Below are positions 1-5,784 of a DNA stretch of 6,573 nt, piece by piece. Both the position numbers and the translations under genes were made by a program. Source of the stretch: Oligoflexia bacterium (GTDB lineage Bacteria > Bdellovibrionota > UBA1018 > CAIMNF01); NCBI GenBank assembly GCA_903858975.1, contig CAIOKW010000217.1, forward strand, positions 1 through 6,573. Direction: 5' to 3'. Under the pieces are notes generated by a model. The model worked only from the letters and a program-made list of their open reading frames with translations. It was not told the origin of the DNA and made no database searches. Every line of letters begins with the position of its first letter. The stretch's first letter is position 1.

Positions 1-2342
1 CTCGGGTTTCCGTTCCCATAAGCATCCTTCGCAGTCAGGGTCAGTGTGACATTAGAATCAGACGCAAGAGTAGATGTACTTGAGAAGAAACCGGATTCAG
101 CGACTGAAAAGGCGCCAGGATTGACCGACATAGCATGAGAGCATGCGCTCAGGCCTGTGGAGCTCGTAGCTTTTAAATAGAGGGATGTTCCAGAAACCCG
201 AATGCCAAGATCTGAAAAGCTAGCGACTCCGCTTGATGCGGCAGTGCTCTGGGTTCCAGTCAGTGCGGTAGAGTGGTTCGGTGTATTTGACAAGGGGATA
301 GAGCAGCTAGAGTCAGCATAGAGAGCAACACTCACTGAATCAGTGGTACCACTTGCAATGTTTCCATTGGCATCCTTAAAAGTAAGTTGGGGTTGACTTG
401 TAAGTAAGGAGTCAGCCTGAGCCCCCACGGGTTCGGTAGAAAAGCTGAGTGAGCTGGCAACGCCTGGTAAAATATTGAATCCAGACACGCACGGTGTCCA
501 TATTTTTCCATCGGTGGCTCTGACTGATTTCACATTCGTTTTTAAAACTTTTAGACTACTAAATGGAGTGACACCACTTACCGATCGGGGAGCAGCAGGA
601 GTACCTGAACTCACTCCACCGCTGACTTCGCTTGAGCACGCATTGTCAGAATATCCAACAAAGGTCAGAGCATTGCCTTGATAGGAGGTCGAGAGATTTG
701 AGAAAGTGTCATAGGCCTTGATCGTAGGTTGCTGAGAGAGGAGATGATCGGCATCCCCCGAAGTGGAAGGGAGTGGCGCAAAAGCAAAGCTCGAGGCAGT
801 GCCTGAGTTGATGTAAAATGTGCTTGAGTTTGGGCTGACGACACTCCCAACACTCGCACGTAAATACTTATTCCCTTCTTTTTCAAAAGAGATATCCGTG
901 AATTTACTAACGCCAGAAATTGCAGTCGTTGGGTTGGTTCCGAAGAGGCTTCCGTTTCCGGAAGCGATCGCGAGGCCCACTGGAGCTGTGGATGTGCTAA
1001 CAATATTCAAATTTGCATCATAAAGAGTTACCCAAGGCTGTTGAGTTAAGGGGGTACCTGCAGTGTTTGGAGTGGAGGGTTGTTGAGTAAATGCAAGATT
1101 TGCAATGGCACCTGGGGCGATACTAAAAGAGTTCACACAGACGGTGTGGGTGCCGTCATTAGCTTGAAGCGATTGGACATTGGTCTTCAGGAGCTTTACG
1201 AGCGAAAAGCGAGCAAGGCCGTTAATGGCAGTCGCAGGATTTTGCGACGCTGATAGGCCATTTTGAATGGGGTTCGAGCATGCGCTATCTGAAAAGGCGG
1301 ATAAGAAAACCGCTCCCGAAAACGTGGTCACCGTATTTTCATATTGGTCTTTAGCGGTCACTTCAGGAGCAACACTGAGTGCCGTATCGGTATTGCCGGA
1401 GTGAGATGGATCCTGTGAAAAGATCAAGTGGGTCACTTGTCCTGAGGTCGCGGTTTCTGAAAAAGTGATGGAGTCACTTCTACCATGAATCGTTGCGGTC
1501 ACTGCACTGGTTCCAGACGTTGTACCGAATGTCAGAGTGTTAATTGCGATCCCCGACGAGTCCGTGACCGTGGATGAATTGGCTAATGTTCCTCCTACGA
1601 CTGTCCAGTCGACCGTAGCACCCGGGATCGCATTATTATTGATGTCTTTCACGACGACGGACATCGCATCGAGGGTTGTTCCAACAGGTCCTGAAAGATT
1701 ATTTCCTGATACGATGCTGATTCCACCCGGAGCACCGACATTCACTCGAAGGTTAGGGAGTGAAGAACTCAGATCATGGCCATTGATGGTGGCTCTAATG
1801 GTTGTTGGAGTCCCGCTAGTGGTCCCCGTGAATATAGCGCTGTAAGTTCCATCATTGTGGTCGATGGTACTTGAAAAGGCTCCGTTACTGGAACCCTCGC
1901 TGGTTGAAAATTGAACCGTAAGCCCGCCAGTGGTATGCGGATTATTTTGGGTATCGTAGACTCTGAGTGTTGCCGTGACATTGGATCCTGAGGTGACACT
2001 ACTCGCAGAGAGGGTCAAAATGGAGTTGGTGAGTGAATAGAATCCTGAATTGACTTGGATGCTCGGGAGAGAGCTTTGAATCTCGTTTCCGTTAACAAAA
2101 GCATGAATGGTCGTTGGGGTCCCCGCACTGATGCCCAGGAAGGTTGCGGTATAGGTTCCATTAAGATTGTCGACCACGTCACTGAGGGTGCCGGTGCTCG
2201 TTCCCCCCAGTGCCTGGAAACTGACGATCATGTTTTTTGAAATATAAGGGTTAAAGTTCTGATCTCTGAGGTCCAGCTTTAGAGTCACGACATCACCGGC
2301 TGAAACGATGAGAGACGAGGTGCTTAAAATAGAGTTAGTGAA
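1..2342 (-). repeat. Tandem Ig-like domain array (protein-level repeats)
   Basis: About eight divergent repeats of roughly 95-115 residues make up almost the whole lipoprotein. Two types alternate: invasin-like domains 1-3 without cysteine, and domains 4-7, whose ends share a linker of the form F-x-I-x-P-G-x-A or a variant (IAPGAIA, INSGTAS, ILPGVAS, VNPGAF). Domains 4 and 6 share DSACS/DNACS and a KxLKTNV segment. Similarity is visible in protein but the DNA has diverged, so these are old duplications. Confidence 0.8.
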
Positions 2343-2450
2343 AGAAGTGGTCACAGTCGGGAAATAAGAATCATCGATGCTGGTCTTAGCGATATTACAG
2401 GCAGGGAGAGCCATCAAAAGCGCGATGCAAAGAGTGAGGAGCCCTTTCAT
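1..2450 (-). CDS. Multi-domain Ig-like (Big_1/invasin-type) lipoprotein, C-terminus beyond window
   Basis: The frame stays open from the ATG at 2450-2448 to the window edge (816 full codons), so the C-terminus is missing. Residues 1-17 are a short signal peptide ending in the lipobox LPAC, giving lipidated Cys18. Asn19 follows, which by the E. coli sorting rule favours the outer membrane. Tandem Ig-like domains follow at roughly 37-135, 138-238, 243-336, 338-450, 451-553, 554-666, 667-781 and a truncated one from 782. Hallmarks are DGTYTATF, DGTYSAIF, SGTPTTI, the SGNNLSGPVGTTLD opening of domain 3, and KDAYGNGNP near the edge, all typical of bacterial Ig-like/invasin repeats. Domains 1 and 2 are close paralogues, as are 4 and 6. 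Start choice: AGGGGG lies 9 nt upstream and the ATG overlaps the preceding stop as TAATG. The likely role is a surface stalk or adhesin; ligand unknown. Ig-like identity is firm, adhesion is inferred. Confidence 0.9.
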   Translation of the reverse strand, partial: MKGLLTLCIALLMALPACNIAKTSIDDSYFPTVTTSFTNSILSTSSLIVSAGDVVTLKLDLRDQNFNPYISKNMIVSFQALGGTSTGTLSDVVDNLNGTYTATFLGISAGTPTTIHAFVNGNEIQSSLPSIQVNSGFYSLTNSILTLSASSVTSGSNVTATLRVYDTQNNPHTTGGLTVQFSTSEGSSNGAFSSTIDHNDGTYSAIFTGTTSGTPTTIRATINGHDLSSSLPNLRVNVGAPGGISIVSGNNLSGPVGTTLDAMSVVVKDINNNAIPGATVDWTVVGGTLANSSTVTDSSGIAINTLTFGTTSGTSAVTATIHGRSDSITFSETATSGQVTHLIFSQDPSHSGNTDTALSVAPEVTAKDQYENTVTTFSGAVFLSAFSDSACSNPIQNGLSASQNPATAINGLARFSLVKLLKTNVQSLQANDGTHTVCVNSFSIAPGAIANLAFTQQPSTPNTAGTPLTQQPWVTLYDANLNIVSTSTAPVGLAIASGNGSLFGTNPTTAISGVSKFTDISFEKEGNKYLRASVGSVVSPNSSTFYINSGTASSFAFAPLPSTSGDADHLLSQQPTIKAYDTFSNLSTSYQGNALTFVGYSDNACSSEVSGGVSSGTPAAPRSVSGVTPFSSLKVLKTNVKSVRATDGKIWTPCVSGFNILPGVASSLSFSTEPVGAQADSLLTSQPQLTFKDANGNIASGTTDSVSVALYADSSCSIPLSNTPNHSTALTGTQSTAASSGVASFSDLGIRVSGTSLYLKATSSTGLSACSHAMSVNPGAFSVAESGFFSSTSTLASDSNVTLTLTAKDAYGNGNP

Positions 2451-3919
2451 TATTTTTCACCCCCTATGGCTTGAGGAGGCTGACTTGAAATCGGGAAGAA
2501 GCGTCTCAGCATCAATGTATAGATGGTCTCAGTTTGCTCAGTCGCGCTTGTGCTTTGATTTCGGCTGCTTGCGCTGATTTCTACATGGAAAATATCATCT
2601 TTCCCCTGGTGCTGAATCACGCCGATTTTCCCGCCAAAGAGGCTTCCCTTTTTGACTTCATAGCTATCCGCTGATGCGCCGAGTTTTTCTTCGAAAAAAG
2701 CACTCACATTTAGACTAAAAGCGGCTCTTCTTGCCAAGAGGTAAGTGAGTTGAAGGTCAAAGGACGGAACCAGAATGCTATCGATGGCAACACTCGTCGT
2801 CGATGCTCCTCGAGCAAAAAGGTTTTTCTCAATCGCGCCTGCAAAACCTAAATTCAGATCCCGCCCGATTTTTTGAGATCCTCCAATGGAAAATGCAGTC
2901 AGAAACTTTGACTTATCGGCAATGGATTTAGCACTATTGCTCGGCTGTTCGAAGCTAATATAGCTGAGTTTTAAGCCGAGGTAGGTGTTAAAATCCTGAC
3001 TCCACTTTTGAATGTAGCGACCTTCGGCTCCTGCATAAACGCTCGAAGCAATGGATGCCTGCCCCCCGTTCGTTCGATCTTTGGATGTGATTGAATTCAT
3101 CGAAACAAAAGGCGAGATCTCAAAGAGCGTCTCACCCAGAGATGTCGATGGGGTGACTGCTATCATTTGAGCCGGTGTGGGGCTAGGAGCTTGGGCAACC
3201 GGAGAAGGTAATGGAGTACTCACGGGCATCGGTGATGGTTTTGTGGGCGGAGTGATTGCTATCACGGGTTCACTTGCGGGGCCTCGCACGACTTCAGCAG
3301 GTTCAATCGCTTTTTCTGAAACGGGAGTCACTGCGGCTATGGGTTCCTCTACGAGTTTAATGTTTACACCGGATTCAGTGATCGCCTGAACTTCGCCAGA
3401 TTTTTCATCTACGTGAATATCAACGTTTGCCTGAGTGTGAGGCATTGAAAAAACATGTCCCCCTGATTCAATAAGAACTTGCGCTGTTTTTTCGATAGCC
3501 GAAAGCTTAAGAGATCCTTTTTGTACGCTAACGACTGCGCTTGAGCGAGGGAAGCGAGCGAGCATTTCTTTTGATGGCGCATTAAAAACGACGAGCGAAC
3601 TGGGAGCGATTTCAGTTTCAACGAGACTTTTGAAAATGACTTTTGCAGTTGAGGATGATCCCGTGAATACAGAATCGCCGGCAGCAATGGGATGTGATTT
3701 TGATACATCTTCCCAGATCATGGATTGGTGAGCGCGCAAGCGGACACCCAAAGTGTTGTTAGATTTAAGCTCTCCTAGAAACGAACCTGAGATCAGTTGA
3801 TAGAGTGAGCTGCCACTATCATTAAAAAATGCAATCGCACCCAACGAGCCTATTGCGATAAATAGGCTTGCAATCAAAGTATCGAATGCAAGTAGGGTTG
3901 AACTTTTGAGTTTCTTCAT
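2450..3919 (-). CDS. FecR-like domain protein with C-terminal outer-membrane beta-barrel
   Basis: 489 residues from the ATG at 3919. Residues 1-7 are basic (MKKLKSS) and about 8-32 form a hydrophobic helix, either an uncleaved signal anchor or a signal peptide. About 57-114 match the FecR-like pattern (GDSVFTGSSSTAKVIF, then EIAPSSLVVF), followed by more beta-rich sequence to about 190. About 192-262 is a Pro/Ala/Ser linker (SPMPVSTPLPSPVAQAPSP). About 265-477 shows some ten amphipathic strands (for example NTYLGLKLSYISF, AAFSLNVSAFFEEKL) ending in IYTLMLRRFF, as in an outer-membrane barrel. Classical FecR is an inner-membrane anti-sigma/transducer, but no FecI sigma factor or TonB receptor is visible here, so iron signalling is not supported. 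The frame extends upstream to a TTG at 4012 and an ATG at 4000, neither with a ribosome binding site; 3919 was chosen for its signal-like N-terminus. The start is uncertain, the domains fairly sure. Confidence 0.85.
   Translation of the reverse strand: MKKLKSSTLLAFDTLIASLFIAIGSLGAIAFFNDSGSSLYQLISGSFLGELKSNNTLGVRLRAHQSMIWEDVSKSHPIAAGDSVFTGSSSTAKVIFKSLVETEIAPSSLVVFNAPSKEMLARFPRSSAVVSVQKGSLKLSAIEKTAQVLIESGGHVFSMPHTQANVDIHVDEKSGEVQAITESGVNIKLVEEPIAAVTPVSEKAIEPAEVVRGPASEPVIAITPPTKPSPMPVSTPLPSPVAQAPSPTPAQMIAVTPSTSLGETLFEISPFVSMNSITSKDRTNGGQASIASSVYAGAEGRYIQKWSQDFNTYLGLKLSYISFEQPSNSAKSIADKSKFLTAFSIGGSQKIGRDLNLGFAGAIEKNLFARGASTTSVAIDSILVPSFDLQLTYLLARRAAFSLNVSAFFEEKLGASADSYEVKKGSLFGGKIGVIQHQGKDDIFHVEISASSRNQSTSATEQTETIYTLMLRRFFPISSQPPQAIGGEK
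2458..2465 (-). promoter_or_regulatory. Ribosome binding site of the Ig-like lipoprotein, inside the FecR gene
   Basis: AGGGGGTG on the minus strand lies within the last codons of the upstream FecR/barrel gene; the G-run ends 9 nt before the ATG at 2450. With the TAATG stop/start overlap it supports translational coupling of the two genes and fixes the start of the lipoprotein. Confidence 0.75.
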
Positions 3920-3922
3920 TTT

Positions 3923-3970
3923 AAAAACACACTTTTCCTCATTTAACTTTTCGGAGGGGTGTGTGTTTTT
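3923..3970 (-). promoter_or_regulatory. Inverted repeat just upstream of the FecR/barrel start, enclosing a possible SD
   Basis: Perfect 10-bp arms AAAAACACAC and GTGTGTTTTT (minus strand) lie at 3970-3961 and 3932-3923. The 28-nt loop carries CCTC (3957-3954) and GAGG (3940-3937), which can also pair. The distal arm ends in T5, three bases before the ATG at 3919. GAGG is the only SD-like motif nearby but lies 17 nt from the ATG, too far in linear form. In RNA the structure could mask or reposition the SD, or act as a weak attenuator. Regulation is inferred; the repeat itself is directly visible. Confidence 0.5.
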
Positions 3971-4017
3971 CTGAAGAAAATAGGATGAATTACGAGGCAT
4001 TAGGTTATTCAAGCGAT

Positions 4018-4045
4018 GAAGGGTGCCATGAGTATGACGCCCTTC
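4018..4045 (-). terminator. Intercistronic hairpin after the Cys-octad gene (weak terminator or processing element)
   Basis: On the minus strand GAAGGG and CCCTTC form the outer stem; after a single C/A mismatch, GTCAT and ATGGC form a 5-bp inner stem with one G-T pair and the 4-nt loop ACTC. It begins 15 nt after the TAA at 4063-4061. No T-run follows (ATCGCTTGAA), so it is not a canonical intrinsic terminator. Partial readthrough control or 3'-end protection of the upstream message is more likely. Confidence 0.45.
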
Positions 4046-4060
4046 AGATTGTTTGATTCT

Positions 4061-5629
4061 TTAGTGGCGAGGCTGCCCATTGAAGCTGGCTTCAATGGGA
4101 GTAAGCCCTAATGGGTCTAATATCTCAGGATTTAAAAGTTTTTCTCGGTTCAGCAGGATCTTTGATCCGAGAATTAAATCAAGAGAGTATTCTTTTGCCT
4201 TCAAATTTTTGACTCCAAGGCTCGAAAGGAAAAGCTCGAAACCATCGCCATTATTTTTAACAATTTTTGCGTCAAAGTCTTGATCAATGATTTTGAGTCC
4301 TTTTTTAACGCCCGACACCAGCTTCATCTGCTTAAGCTTGATGTGGCCAGAATCGATTTTTAGGGCAAGTTGACTCAGGTTTGCGCCTACGAGCTTAAAT
4401 TCAATTCGATCGGCGCGAAGGAGAGTGTCTTTAATTTGAACTCCAGCAAGTTCTCGGATCTGATCCTGAGTGATCGCCTTCAGCATATAAACCACGATGA
4501 AGCGTTGATCATTACCCGATCCCGATAAACGCTTTTGCTTTTTACTCGTGATTTGAAAAAGAATCCGACTGGTGTTTGCTGACGTCAATTGCACCTTTCC
4601 ATCGATGAGGCGAGCAGTGAGCTGCTCTTGGGTAACATCGACTTGAGCAAAGTTTTGAATCGTGATTTGTACAGAAGCGTAAACATGACCTTTGATTCGT
4701 TCACCCACTTGAACTTGAACGGGTTTCATGCAGGCGTAAGGTTCTTGGCCCATGTTCGGAACCTCGTGGCAGGCTTGGTAAGGAAGATCAGTACAGACAT
4801 CGTGAGAAACATTCTGGCATTCCTGGCGACTTTCATTGTGACACTGTTGTTGATTTTGAGTGTGGCACTCCTGACGAGTTTCATTATGACATACAGAATC
4901 GCTGACGATATGACATTGCTGGTGGGTTTCATTATGGCATTTCTGCTGATTTTCAATATGGCACTGCTGATGATTGACCGAGTGGCACTGCTGCTGAACT
5001 TCATTATGGCAAACACTGTCGTTTACCGTTTGGCATTGTTCAACTGGATCGCACTGACGTCGAGGAACCGATTGGCACACTTGATTGGGAGCCGTTCCAT
5101 GACAGACTTGATCCATCACGGTAGTGCATTGCTGGACCATTTGACACTGGCGGCGTGGAACACTCTGACAAACAGGAACCGTGACGGATGAGCACTCTTG
5201 CGAGGGAACATTCACGCACACATTTTGCGGAATGTTTTCGCAAACCGGGACTTGAATTGGATCGCACTGGTTTCTTTGAATGGGAGTACACACGGGGAAA
5301 GGAATCGATTGGCACACATTCTGTGGAACGTTCTGACAGACAGGAAAGGATACATCTTGGCACTGCTGAGCGGTCTCTGTATGGCAATCATGACGGCTCA
5401 GCGTTTGACATTCTTGGTGTGAGCCCTGTTGAACATCTCGATAGCAAGTGCTCGCTTGTTGTTGGGTGGCAAAGATGGGCTCTTTTAAATCTTGCTCGAG
5501 TTGAATTTCGCTGCTTGCTTGAGTGAGCCCCACATTTTGGGTGTCTTGCCCGCTGCCTGAATTCTGCGCAAGTGCATAAGGTTGTATAAGAATTGAAAAG
5601 ATTGAGATGATCGACAGGACTGATTTCAT
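4061..5629 (-). CDS. Secreted cysteine-octad repeat protein with unrecognised C-terminal domain
   Basis: 522 residues. The ATG at 5629 was chosen because AAGGGG precedes it by 6 nt and it opens a textbook signal peptide (MKSVLSIISIFSILIQPYALA, cleavage before Gln22). The frame extends to a TTG at 5707, but the extra 26 residues look spurious. Residues 22-61 are Gln/Ser-rich. Residues 62-300 hold all 30 cysteines: 74 to 162 every eight residues, then spacings 6-8-9-8-6, then 199 to 287 every eight, and a last Cys300. Early units are Pro/Val-rich (CQNVPQNV); later ones are His/Gln/Asn/Glu-rich (CHNETRQE). Residues 301-522 lack cysteine and look beta-rich with Lys/Leu-rich segments; I recognise no family. 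There is no CxxCH heme motif. Disulfide stacking or metal binding in the periplasm or on the surface is possible, but the function is unknown. It is probably the first gene of an operon with the FecR/barrel and Ig-like genes. Confidence 0.85.
   Translation of the reverse strand: MKSVLSIISIFSILIQPYALAQNSGSGQDTQNVGLTQASSEIQLEQDLKEPIFATQQQASTCYRDVQQGSHQECQTLSRHDCHTETAQQCQDVSFPVCQNVPQNVCQSIPFPVCTPIQRNQCDPIQVPVCENIPQNVCVNVPSQECSSVTVPVCQSVPRRQCQMVQQCTTVMDQVCHGTAPNQVCQSVPRRQCDPVEQCQTVNDSVCHNEVQQQCHSVNHQQCHIENQQKCHNETHQQCHIVSDSVCHNETRQECHTQNQQQCHNESRQECQNVSHDVCTDLPYQACHEVPNMGQEPYACMKPVQVQVGERIKGHVYASVQITIQNFAQVDVTQEQLTARLIDGKVQLTSANTSRILFQITSKKQKRLSGSGNDQRFIVVYMLKAITQDQIRELAGVQIKDTLLRADRIEFKLVGANLSQLALKIDSGHIKLKQMKLVSGVKKGLKIIDQDFDAKIVKNNGDGFELFLSSLGVKNLKAKEYSLDLILGSKILLNREKLLNPEILDPLGLTPIEASFNGQPRH
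4748..5410 (-). repeat. 24-bp-periodic coding repeat (Cys every 8 residues)
   Basis: The Cys codon recurs every 24 bp across most of this stretch, covering Cys74 to the unit starting at Cys287. Units read C-x2-V/I-x4 in the promoter-proximal half and CH-N-E-type in the distal half. Higher-order copies are visible: 31 residues apart around CQSVPRRQC (minus-strand 5170-5102 and 5077-5009) and 32 residues apart around PVCxNxPQNVC. The DNA of these copies differs at many positions, pointing to old duplication with protein-level constraint. Confidence 0.9.
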
Positions 5630-5641
5630 GATGTTCCCCTT
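5630..5641 (-). promoter_or_regulatory. Ribosome binding site of the Cys-octad gene
   Basis: AAGGGG at 5641-5636 followed by AACATC and the ATG at 5629. It is strong and optimally spaced, and it decides the start against the upstream in-frame TTG at 5707. Confidence 0.8.
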
Positions 5642-5706
5642 GTGAGATTGTGACTCAGGGATCAAACAGCAATGAGCATGCCATCCATCGTGCAAGTTAA
5701 AAACCA

Positions 5707-5742
5707 ATAATAATAGTTACTTATGATGGACTCGCTCGAGAC
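5707..5742 (-). promoter_or_regulatory. Weak promoter/operator candidate for the envelope operon
   Basis: The spacer between the phosphatase terminator and the Cys-octad gene must hold the operon promoter if the terminator works. Two overlapping TATTAT hexamers (5712-5707 and 5715-5710, minus strand) could serve as -10, but no good -35 sits 16-18 bp upstream. At that position lies an imperfect inverted repeat, GACTCG-CT-CGAGAC (5729-5742, plus-strand reading), which could instead bind an activator. Apart from this, 5642-5706 shows nothing I can name. Confidence 0.2.
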
Positions 5743-5756
5743 TAAAGTGCCTTTAT

Positions 5757-5784
5757 AAAAAACGCACCAGAGTCATTCTGGCCG
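5757..5784 (-). terminator. Intrinsic terminator overlapping the phosphatase stop codon
   Basis: On the minus strand CGGCCAGA, a 5-nt loop ATGAC and TCTGGTGCG form a stem of eight pairs with one bulged G and one G-T pair. TTTTTT (5762-5757) follows immediately. The TGA stop (5775-5773) lies at the loop. It should end the phosphatase transcript and separate it from the downstream envelope genes. Confidence 0.65.

Noticed and set aside
475..2577. Several short plus-strand frames and minus-strand frames in other phases between 475 and 2577
   Set aside because: Nearly all of this stretch is covered by the continuous Ig-like lipoprotein frame and the end of the FecR gene; the short frames lack SD sites and recognisable products.
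2450..3919. Iron-citrate-type FecIR signalling system
   Set aside because: No ECF sigma factor gene or TonB-dependent receptor lies next to it in this window, and the C-terminal barrel is not part of classical FecR.
3916..3942. Eight-codon upstream ORF whose TGA overlaps the FecR/barrel ATG
   Set aside because: It would be an attractive leader peptide, but it lacks any SD and its length is easily reached by chance; noted only.
4589..5191. 200-codon plus-strand open frame across the cysteine repeats
   Set aside because: It is antisense to the octad array, kept open by the 24-bp periodicity and absence of certain codons. The minus-strand frame has a signal peptide, a strong SD and a patterned product.
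4748..5410. Regular short repeats resembling a CRISPR array
   Set aside because: The period is 24 bp with diverged units and no spacers, and it lies wholly within one reading frame encoding a Cys octad.
4748..5410. Multiheme cytochrome because of the many Cys-His pairs
   Set aside because: None of the CH dipeptides is preceded by a cysteine at the CxxCH distance, so no heme c attachment motif exists.
5629..5707. TTG at 5707 as start of the Cys-octad protein
   Set aside because: It would place 26 non-signal residues before an excellent signal peptide, and has no SD, whereas the ATG at 5629 has AAGGGG at ideal spacing.
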